NCBI GenBank assembly: GCA_023818995.1
Contig: JAMWDA010000031.1
Span: forward strand, 1 to 12,321
Source of the DNA: Candidatus Omnitrophota bacterium
Lineage (GTDB): Bacteria > Omnitrophota > Gorgyraeia > Duberdicusellales > 4484-171
Direction: 5' to 3'
DNA length: 12,321 nt
The position numbers and the translations under genes were made by a program. Below are positions 7,019-12,321 of this stretch, in pieces. Below the pieces are notes generated by a model. It saw only the letters and a program-made list of their open reading frames with translations, had not been told where the DNA came from and made no database searches. Positions within the stretch are counted from its first letter, which is position 1; each line of letters opens with the position of its first letter.

Positions 7019-7732
7019 ATGGAAGAGAAATCAAGACAAAATAAAATCTATAAGGAAGCAATAAGGAATTGGCCAGAGGATGAGAGGCCGAGAGAGAAAC
7101 TTTTAAAGTTTGGTGAACATACTTTAAGTAATACAGAATTATTGGCAATTTTATTACGCACAGGCATAAAGGGAGAAAGTGCTATAGATTTAGCGAGAAG
7201 AATTTTACAGAAATTTAAGACTTTTAGAAATATGAGCCATACGGATTTATCTTGCTGGAAGGAATTTAAAGGTTTAGGTAAAGCAAAATTATGCCAGATT
7301 AAGGCAGCACTTGAAATTGGAAGGAGATTTCAAGAACAGGAGGCAAGAGAGAAGAGAATAAAAATTACATCCTCTAAAGATGTAGTAAATTTACTGCTCG
7401 CACGTATGCGTGATTTAAAGAAAGAGGTGTTTAAAGTTTTACTTTTAGATGGTAAGAACAAACTTATTGATATTGTTGAAGTTGAAGAAGGAAGCATAAC
7501 TGAAGCACACCCTATAATCAGAGAGATTATTTTTAAAGCCTTACAGAATTTTTCCGCAAGCATCATCTGTATTCATAATCATCCTTCAGGTGAACCAGAG
7601 CCAAGTCAAGAAGACAAAGACTTTACCAAACAAATAAAAGATGCCTCAGAGATTATGCAGATAAAACTTTTAGACCATATAATTATTGGTGATAATAAGT
7701 ATTTCAGTTTTGCTGATGAGGGATTAATTTAA
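7019..7732 (+). CDS. radC: RadC family protein (JAMM/MPN+ domain)
   Basis: This 237-aa protein matches RadC over its whole length. The N-terminal block around PREKLLKFGEHTLSNTELLAILLRTG (24-49) is followed by a helix-hairpin-helix-like segment (FKGLGKAKLCQI, 83-94) and the C-terminal metal-binding domain. The JAMM motif is complete: E136 in KKEVFKV, then H186, H188, S196 and D199 in HNHPSGEPEPSQED. RadC was once linked to DNA repair, but its biochemical role is not settled; the motif predicts a zinc-dependent hydrolase fold. The start ATG 7019 follows GTGGAAGAG (7002-7010) and has its own promoter (6871-6899). It stands alone, with about 514 nt before it and 168 nt after, and nothing around it suggests a mobile element. 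Confidence 0.93.
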   Translation: MEEKSRQNKIYKEAIRNWPEDERPREKLLKFGEHTLSNTELLAILLRTGIKGESAIDLARRILQKFKTFRNMSHTDLSCWKEFKGLGKAKLCQIKAALEIGRRFQEQEAREKRIKITSSKDVVNLLLARMRDLKKEVFKVLLLDGKNKLIDIVEVEEGSITEAHPIIREIIFKALQNFSASIICIHNHPSGEPEPSQEDKDFTKQIKDASEIMQIKLLDHIIIGDNKYFSFADEGLI

Positions 7733-7763
7733 ATTAAGATATAATCTATGAAAGGAAAAGATA

Positions 7764-7807
7764 TTGGTGTGTCCCAATTACACCTGTGGGGTGTATCACA
7801 TTCCCAA
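7764..7807 (+). repeat. Compact nested palindrome between radC and the DUF4870-like gene
   Basis: The long fold pairs TTGG, TGTG and TACACC (7764-7767, 7768-7771, 7779-7784) with GGTGTA, CACA and CCAA (7790-7795, 7797-7800, 7804-7807) around the loop TGTGG. Alternative folds compete: ATTGG/CCAAT (7763-7767 with 7774-7778) and GGTGT/ACACC (7766-7770 with 7780-7784). It is noticeably GC-richer than its surroundings. It lies upstream of the next promoter, so if transcribed it would be the 3' end of the radC message. It could be a terminator-like structure or a REP-type element; the T-run after it is weak. Confidence 0.45.
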
Positions 7808-7825
7808 CCCAGAAATTTATTTTAT

Positions 7826-7854
7826 TTGATTATAAGGATAAATAAAGATATAAT
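7826..7854 (+). promoter_or_regulatory. Sigma-70-type promoter of the DUF4870-like/LOG gene run
   Basis: TTGATT (7826-7831) and TATAAT (7849-7854) have a 17-nt spacer, the same hexamers and spacing as the promoter at 1480-1508. Transcription would start near 7861. A near-perfect ribosome site AAGGAGGTGATT (7884-7895) precedes ATG 7901. This is probably the promoter for the downstream genes, since no clear terminator follows. Confidence 0.6.
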
Positions 7855-7900
7855 ATTTAATCTAAGGGAAAATTATTTTATTTAAGGAGGTGATTATTTT

Positions 7901-8230
7901 ATGGAGGATATTAAACCTAAAGATGAGGAGATTAGAGAAGGAGCACCTTGGGCAGCAATATCCTACATTTTCTTTTTATGGATTCTAACTTTTATATATA
8001 AGAAAGATAATGCTTTTGCTTATTACCATGCTAAACAAGGCTTAATGATTTTTATCTGTGAATTTATATGTTTTTTCTTACCAATTATACCTTTTATAGG
8101 TCAGTTTTTTTTCAGGATAGGATTAATAATTTGTTTAATATTTTCTGTTTACGGCCTATACTCTTCCCTTACAGGAAAATTATGTAGGATACCTATAATA
8201 AGTGAGATAGCTTCTGAATTTGTAATTTAA
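7901..8230 (+). CDS. DUF4870-like small membrane protein
   Basis: This 109-aa protein has a short charged N-terminus and three hydrophobic helices (about 15-33, 47-64 and 68-90). The segment YYHAKQGLMIF (41-51) after the first helix resembles the conserved HAKQ-type motif of DUF4870/Tic20-like proteins. The function of that family in bacteria is not established. Translation should be strong: AAGGAGGTGATT ends 5 nt before the ATG. The next gene starts 1 nt after the stop, so it opens an operon with the LOG protein. Family assignment rests on topology and that one motif. Confidence 0.65.
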   Translation: MEDIKPKDEEIREGAPWAAISYIFFLWILTFIYKKDNAFAYYHAKQGLMIFICEFICFFLPIIPFIGQFFFRIGLIICLIFSVYGLYSSLTGKLCRIPIISEIASEFVI

Positions 8231-8231
8231 T

Positions 8232-8918
8232 ATGATGGAGGGAAAAAACAATTTTAAAATTAAAAGTTTTGACGATGATTTCATAAAAAAAGATACGTGG
8301 CGAATATTTCGTATAATGAGTGAGTTTGTAGAAGGGTTTGATGGTTTATCAGGTTTAAAAAAAGCTGTCTCATTTTTTGGTTCAAAGAGAATAGAGGAGG
8401 GTAGTTATTATTATAAACTTGCCTATCGCACAGCATTTATTTTGTCAAAACAAGGTTATAGTATTCTTACCGGCGCCGGCCCGGGAATAATGGAAGCAGC
8501 CAATAGAGGTGCGTGGTATGCGAAAGGAAATTCTATAGGGTTAAATATACTAATTCCTGAACAGAAGCCCAATCCCTACGTTAATTACTTATTGGAATTT
8601 AGATATTTTTTTGTAAGGAAAGTTATGTTTGCAAAATATTCTTGCGCTTTTGTTGTTTTCCCTGGTGGATATGGGACGTTGGATGAGTTGTTTGAAGGGT
8701 TAGCATTAATTCAGACTTATAGGGTAGAGCCATTTCCCGTAATTTTGGTAGGGAGAAAATTCTGGGGAGGTCTTATAGATTGGTTAAAAAATAAGTTGGT
8801 TAAAGAAAACAGTACCCTTTTGGAGGAAGATTTGTTTTTATTTGATTTATTAGATAAGCCTGAGGAAGTTTTAAAGAAAATAAAGAGTTTTTATCGTAAA
8901 AGAGGCAAGAGTAAATGA
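8232..8918 (+). CDS. LOG family (TIGR00730-type) Rossmann-fold protein, probable nucleoside 5'-monophosphate phosphoribohydrolase
   Basis: LOG-family enzymes split nucleoside 5'-monophosphates (AMP, or cytokinin nucleotides in plants) into base and ribose 5-phosphate. The 228-aa protein has the glycine-rich site TGAGPGIMEAANRGA (80-94), the catalytic Arg-Lys pair in FVRKVMF (R129, K130) and the hallmark PGGYGTLDE (144-152) with E152. The leader DTWRIFRIMSEFVEGF (21-36) is typical of the longer bacterial LOG subgroup, supporting the ATG at 8232 (or the adjacent ATG at 8235). No ribosome site precedes the ATG; with a 1-nt gap from the previous stop, re-initiation is likely. A 16-nt run of only G and C (8470-8485) encodes the glycine-rich loop, in sharp contrast with the rest of the gene. 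The next gene overlaps by 4 nt. Cytokinin activity is not implied; generic purine nucleotide salvage is the safer reading. Confidence 0.87.
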   Translation: MMEGKNNFKIKSFDDDFIKKDTWRIFRIMSEFVEGFDGLSGLKKAVSFFGSKRIEEGSYYYKLAYRTAFILSKQGYSILTGAGPGIMEAANRGAWYAKGNSIGLNILIPEQKPNPYVNYLLEFRYFFVRKVMFAKYSCAFVVFPGGYGTLDELFEGLALIQTYRVEPFPVILVGRKFWGGLIDWLKNKLVKENSTLLEEDLFLFDLLDKPEEVLKKIKSFYRKRGKSK

Positions 8919-9214
8919 AGGTTTTCTTAAGAACCTGGCAGGAGTGGGAATTAGAGGATATAGAGAAGAGCCTTTTTGTTATCGGAGAAATTAATGGAGA
9001 ATGTTTTGCCTGCCATACCGTGGGGATAGGTCTAAAGGAGAGGTTCTGTCCTAATTGTAAACAGGAATTTAAATACATCGCTTTCAGAAGAAAAATAGAT
9101 GGTTCTTCGCTCAATAGGTTTAGAGAAATTCATCCCAGAGCATGTTTTCTAGAATTCGATGATTTTAAAAAATTCTTTAGTAAAAAAGAAGCAAGAAAAC
9201 TGCTTGATATTTAA
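8915..9214 (+). CDS. Small zinc-ribbon protein of unknown family
   Basis: I do not recognise this 99-aa protein. It contains two CxxC knuckles, CFAC (30-33) and CPNC (45-48), spaced by 11 residues. This is a classic zinc-ribbon arrangement in the middle of an otherwise charged protein. The N-terminus reads MKVFLRTWQEWELEDI. The C-terminal half is rich in Phe, Lys and Arg (FDDFKKFFSKKEARK), compatible with nucleic-acid or protein contact. There is no signal peptide or membrane segment. Its ATG overlaps the LOG stop (ATGA), so it is translationally coupled and may act with the LOG enzyme. Two CxxC pairs at normal spacing, coupled translation and neighbour-like codon use argue that it is a real gene. 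Confidence 0.7.
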   Translation: MKVFLRTWQEWELEDIEKSLFVIGEINGECFACHTVGIGLKERFCPNCKQEFKYIAFRRKIDGSSLNRFREIHPRACFLEFDDFKKFFSKKEARKLLDI

Positions 9215-9260
9215 AAATATATAAGGTTTATTCTTCTTATACTTTCAAAAGGAGGTAATT

Positions 9261-9659
9261 ATGAAAGTTGTAAAAGGAGAGGAAATTTTTGTAACTACTT
9301 TTAATAAGGTAGGAACTTTAGCAGCGATTACGGAAATCATAGCTAATGCAGAAATAAATATTCGTGCCATTTCTGCTTACGTAGTTGGTGATAAAGCTTT
9401 CTTTAGATTGATAACATCCGATAATAATAAGACTAAAGAGGTTTTGAGCAAGAATAATTATTCGTGGGAATCTAAAGAGGTGGTTATAGTGGAGCTTATC
9501 GATAAAGCAGGGCAGTTGTATAATTTAGCTTCTCTACTTAAGAAAGCTAATGTGGACTTAAATTATATCTATGGGACTACGTCTAAACCTTTAACTGAGA
9601 CGATTATAATTTTTTCTTCCAACAATAACGATAAAGCTATAGATATTTTATCTTCTTAG
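9261..9659 (+). CDS. Standalone tandem ACT-domain protein
   Basis: This 132-aa protein consists of two ACT folds. The first is about residues 7-68 (FVTTFNKVGTLAAITEIIANAEINIRAI then a beta hairpin) and the second about 72-130 (VVIVELIDKAGQLYNLASLLKKANVDLNYIYGTT). ACT domains bind amino acids or other small ligands and regulate enzymes. Here no catalytic domain is attached, so it is probably a free regulatory subunit or sensor. The ligand cannot be told from sequence. Both domains keep the usual start, where a Gly (G18, G84) precedes the first helix. The start is firm: AAAGGAGGT ends 5 nt before the ATG. It sits 46 nt after the zinc-ribbon gene and 49 nt before GH1, with no clear promoter or terminator in either gap. 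Confidence 0.85.
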   Translation: MKVVKGEEIFVTTFNKVGTLAAITEIIANAEINIRAISAYVVGDKAFFRLITSDNNKTKEVLSKNNYSWESKEVVIVELIDKAGQLYNLASLLKKANVDLNYIYGTTSKPLTETIIIFSSNNNDKAIDILSS

Positions 9660-9708
9660 TTTTGTTAATTAAATTCCATTTTTCTACTCAAAAATTATTA
9701 TCCAACCT

Positions 9709-10917
9709 ATGGTGGTTAATTTCCCTCCAGATTTTTTATGGGGTTGTAGTATCTCAAGTTATCAGTTAGAGGGTAACAATTTTAAAAGTGATTGGTATTT
9801 TTACGAGAAAGAGAAACATTTAGAGGAAGCAGGGCAAGCTGTGGATTATTACAATAGATTTAGAGAAGATTCCTCTTTAGCTAAAAAATTAGGGCATAAC
9901 GCTCTTAGATTATCTTTGGAATGGGCAAGAATTTATCCTGCCAAACACCACATAGATGAAGAAAGCTTAGAACATTACAAAAATTTATTAATTGATTTAA
10001 ATGATAAAGGATTAAAACCTTTAGTTACTCTGAATCATTTCACTTTACCATTCTGGTTTGCTAAAGAAGGGGGATGGGTTAATCCGCATTCCGTAGATTG
10101 TTTTATGAAATATGTAGTTAAAGTGGTTAAAGATTTAAAGAGTTATGCAGATATTTGGTTTACATTTAACGAGCCATTAGTATATATCTATAATGGTTTC
10201 TTGATTGGAAGATGGCCACCGGGATATAAATCTTTATCTTTAGGATTAAAAGCATTAAAGAATATTTTGAATGCGCATAGTTTAGCTTATAGAGAGATAA
10301 AGAGGATATATGGAGAGGATTTATGTTTGGTTTCATTAACAAAGCATATGAGAATTTTTTCCCCTTGTTACTATTTCAACTTTGGTCAAAATAATTTTTT
10401 AGCTTTTCTTAGAGATAGGGTGTTTAATTTTTCCCTTATGAATTTTTTTTGTAATCAGAAATTGTTGGATTTTATAGGATTGAATTATTACTGCAAAGAG
10501 TACGTAAGTTTTGGTAATTTTTTGTTTGGCAAAGATTGTAATCTTCCTCATCATAAAGGTTGGAAAAATACTTTAGGATGGTTTATTTTCCCTGAAGGTT
10601 TATATGAAATATTGATTAAACTAAAAAGGTATAAATTACCTATAATTATTACAGAAAACGGCACATCAGAGTTAAATAATGATGATTACTTTCGTTTTCT
10701 TTACGCTCATATTAGAAGTTTAGCTAAAGCTTTAAATGAAGGTGTTAATGTGAAAGGATATTTTTGGTGGTCATTGTTAGATAATTTTGAGTGGGATGAA
10801 GGATATAAACATAAATTTGGATTAATAGAGGTTGATAGAAGAACTTTTGTTAGACATATTAAGCCATTTGCTCTTAGTTATAAGAACATATGTGAGAGAA
10901 ATGCCATTGAGATCTGA
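9709..10917 (+). CDS. Glycoside hydrolase family 1 beta-glycosidase, short form
   Basis: GH1 enzymes are retaining beta-glycosidases acting on beta-linked glucosides or galactosides. This 402-aa protein shows FPPDFLWGCSISSYQLEG (5-22, glycone site), RLSLEWARIYP (67-77), LNHFTLPFWF (108-117), the acid/base in TFNEP (E155), the nucleophile in ITENG (E316), and WWSLLDNFEWDEGY (353-366). The full catalytic set is intact. No signal peptide is present, so it should be cytoplasmic and act on imported oligosaccharides. It is shorter than the usual 440-470 aa: the segment before DFIGLNYY (254-261) lacks the common G-x-YP/helix region, so peripheral loops are reduced. ATG 9709 has no ribosome site, but it is the only ATG between an upstream in-frame stop (9670) and the first GH1 motif. 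It overlaps the next gene by 17 nt. Substrate is unknown. Confidence 0.9.
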   Translation: MVVNFPPDFLWGCSISSYQLEGNNFKSDWYFYEKEKHLEEAGQAVDYYNRFREDSSLAKKLGHNALRLSLEWARIYPAKHHIDEESLEHYKNLLIDLNDKGLKPLVTLNHFTLPFWFAKEGGWVNPHSVDCFMKYVVKVVKDLKSYADIWFTFNEPLVYIYNGFLIGRWPPGYKSLSLGLKALKNILNAHSLAYREIKRIYGEDLCLVSLTKHMRIFSPCYYFNFGQNNFLAFLRDRVFNFSLMNFFCNQKLLDFIGLNYYCKEYVSFGNFLFGKDCNLPHHKGWKNTLGWFIFPEGLYEILIKLKRYKLPIIITENGTSELNNDDYFRFLYAHIRSLAKALNEGVNVKGYFWWSLLDNFEWDEGYKHKFGLIEVDRRTFVRHIKPFALSYKNICERNAIEI

Positions 10918-12321
10918 AGAAGTTAATATATGGTTTTATCCTTTTAGTAAGCTTAAAAAAAATGAGAGAAAAAAGCTTATTAAGATCATTGAAATAGTAG
11001 AGTATAAAAAGGGAGAAATTATTTATAAGGAAGGAGCTCCTCCTGATTACTTTTATCTTCTCCTCAAAGGTAGAGTGCGTATTACTTCTAAATATGAGGG
11101 GAAAGATAAGGATATAGATATTATAAAAAAGGGAACTTCCTTTGGAATGATTTCTGTTTTTACCGATGAACCACATTCTGTAACTACTACCGCCTTTGAG
11201 GATTCGTTGGTTTTAAAGATTGAGAAGAGTAGATTTAAGTCTTTTCTTAAAAAATCTCCGCAGTTAGCTTTAGATTTTTCCCAGATACTTTCCAAAAGAG
11301 TAAAAAAGAGTATAAATTCACCCAAGAAAATATTTCGCTCTTTGAGTTTAGGGATTTTTAGTATAGACAAATTTTATTCAGGGTTAAATTACACTAAGCA
11401 CCTATCGCGAGCTTTGCTGAACGAAACTTCAAAGAGAATTATAATAGTGGAGTTAGCTAAGAAAAAGGATTTTTTGATTCCTAAAGAGTTAAATAAAAAA
11501 TTTAAATATACAAGTTTGAATACAGATTTGTCAGAAGATAAGTTGTTAAGTTTTATATTTGAAGAGGATGGGATATGTTATCTATTGTTGAATATAGAAG
11601 AATCTCTTAATGATACTTTTAGTAATATTGCTGATTTACTTTCAGAAAATTATCATTTTATATTATTTTTAGTTAATTTTCAGTTGAGCAATGATTTTAT
11701 AAGATTGTTAGATATAGTTAATCAATTACATATAATTATTGTAAGCGGAGATAAAGAGAATTTAGGACCTTTATTTACTTATATAAACCAAGGTTTGAAG
11801 TCCTCGCTAGATAAAATCAAGTTAATTATAGATGAACGTATTGATTATAAAAATATAGTTAATATTAATCCTCAATTTGTTTACGGAACGTTGCCTAAAG
11901 AAAAAGATGCTTATTTAATGGTGGTGAGGAGAATATCGCGTGATTTAGGAGAAAAGAGGGTTGGTTTAGTTTTAGGTAGTGGGGGAGCATATGGTTTTGT
12001 ACATATTGGAGTTTTGGAGATACTTGAAGAATACGGTATACCTATAGATATGGTTTGCGGTTCTAGTATGGGTTCATTTATCGCTAGTCTATGGGCTTTA
12101 GGATATAACACTAAGGATATAAAAGAAATAGTTGAAATGTTCTGTAAGAAGATTGTTTTTCTACCCATATCCGGTTTATCTTTACCTCGTAGAGGATTAT
12201 TTAAAGCGAAGAGATTAGAAATTATTCTCCATTCTATTTTCGGAGACAAAACTTTCTATGATTTAAAACATTCTTTGAAAATAGTGGCATTTAATTTCCT
12301 TACCCGTAAAGAAACAATAAT
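10901..12321 (+). CDS. NTE-like protein: cyclic-nucleotide-binding-like domain plus patatin phospholipase (3' end outside the window)
   Basis: The frame is open from ATG 10901 to the window edge (473 codons). Residues about 12-120 form a CRP/CNB fold (EIVEYKKGEIIYKEGAPPDYFYLLLKG region, then FGMISVF). Residues about 145-345 resemble a ParA/MinD-type fold without a P-loop: LGIFSID, then HLSRALL, RIIIVEL and later HFILFLV and HIIIVSG strands. The patatin domain starts at about 354 with the oxyanion loop GSGGAYG (359-365) and the nucleophile elbow GSSMG (S389). The catalytic Asp lies beyond the window. This order matches neuropathy target esterase relatives, which are lysophospholipases. In the CNB part the usual phosphate-cassette residues are replaced: FGE is FGM (M83), and the Arg of RSA/RTA is His (PHSV, H92). 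Classical cAMP or cGMP binding is therefore unlikely. The ATG lies inside the GH1 gene (17-nt overlap) with only a weak GAGAG site; an in-frame GTG at 10892 is an alternative start. Confidence 0.87.
   Translation, partial: MPLRSEEVNIWFYPFSKLKKNERKKLIKIIEIVEYKKGEIIYKEGAPPDYFYLLLKGRVRITSKYEGKDKDIDIIKKGTSFGMISVFTDEPHSVTTTAFEDSLVLKIEKSRFKSFLKKSPQLALDFSQILSKRVKKSINSPKKIFRSLSLGIFSIDKFYSGLNYTKHLSRALLNETSKRIIIVELAKKKDFLIPKELNKKFKYTSLNTDLSEDKLLSFIFEEDGICYLLLNIEESLNDTFSNIADLLSENYHFILFLVNFQLSNDFIRLLDIVNQLHIIIVSGDKENLGPLFTYINQGLKSSLDKIKLIIDERIDYKNIVNINPQFVYGTLPKEKDAYLMVVRRISRDLGEKRVGLVLGSGGAYGFVHIGVLEILEEYGIPIDMVCGSSMGSFIASLWALGYNTKDIKEIVEMFCKKIVFLPISGLSLPRRGLFKAKRLEIILHSIFGDKTFYDLKHSLKIVAFNFLTRKETI

Noticed and set aside
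6429..7732. tRNA-His plus radC as the edge of an integrated element
   Set aside because: No integrase, no second copy of the tRNA 3' end in the window, and RadC is also a common chromosomal gene. The case is not supported here.
7748..7885. 45-codon + strand frame spanning the nested palindrome
   Set aside because: No ribosome site, no recognisable motif, and it runs through the hairpin, the promoter and into the ribosome site of the next gene. I consider it a chance frame.
8800..9114. Minus-strand frame of 104 codons opposite the LOG/zinc-ribbon junction
   Set aside because: It overlaps two convincing + strand genes and shows no motif or ribosome site.
11053..12249. Minus-strand frames of about 100-110 codons opposite the NTE-like gene (for example 11053-11370 and 11911-12249)
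   Set aside because: They lie opposite a continuous coding frame with clear CNB and patatin motifs, lack ribosome sites and show no domain. They are mirror-frame artefacts.
1..12321. CRISPR array, insertion sequence, toxin-antitoxin or phage genes
   Set aside because: No regularly spaced repeats, no transposase or integrase motifs, no terminal inverted repeats and no short toxin/antitoxin-like gene pair were found on either strand.

Overview
This window is an AT-rich bacterial chromosome segment (roughly one third G+C by eye). Every convincing gene lies on the + strand. Strong Shine-Dalgarno sequences (AGGAGGTGAT-like) and TTGAtt/TTGAAA-17-TATAAT promoters point to a bacterium. An AsmA-like single-pass membrane protein and an NTE-type patatin suggest a two-membraned envelope. 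The mix of tandem GH57 enzymes, a short GH1, tandem-ACT, LOG and NTE-like proteins fits an uncultivated lineage of the Omnitrophota kind. That placement is an impression from gene content, not a phylogeny. No insertion sequence, CRISPR array, integrase or phage gene is visible, so this reads as ordinary core or semi-core chromosome.

Region 1 (2-6405) starts inside a GH57 gene that is already open at the left edge. A promoter at 1480-1508 and a strong ribosome site follow, then a tightly packed run: a second, divergent GH57, a three-gene metal ABC importer (binding protein, ATPase, permease; best read as zinc uptake from the three-histidine site) and an AsmA/DUF748-like protein. Gaps of 13 and 9 nt and overlaps of 10 and 4 nt indicate one transcript, so metal uptake appears to be transcribed with carbohydrate and envelope genes.

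Region 2 (6406-7018) holds tRNA-His(GTG) with its encoded G-1/C73 pair, then about 510 nt with no credible gene. Near the end of that stretch is a strong promoter for radC (7019-7732), which encodes a complete JAMM/MPN+ RadC protein. After radC come a compact nested palindrome (7764-7807) and another promoter.

Region 3 (7901 to the right edge) is a second packed run: a DUF4870-like membrane protein, a LOG-family nucleoside-monophosphate phosphoribohydrolase, a 99-aa zinc-ribbon protein of unknown family, a standalone tandem ACT protein, a short intracellular GH1 beta-glycosidase, and a large gene that runs off the window. The last gene encodes a degenerate cyclic-nucleotide-binding domain, a middle region resembling a P-loop-less ParA-type fold, and a patatin phospholipase domain. 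That is the architecture of neuropathy target esterase (NTE/PNPLA6) relatives.

The window therefore combines alpha- and beta-glucan enzymes, metal import, envelope/lipid proteins and purine-nucleotide salvage. I see no clear-cut new defence or mobile system. The most interesting items are the NTE-like protein with lost ligand-binding residues, the unknown zinc-ribbon partner of LOG, the paired GH57 paralogues and the nested palindrome.
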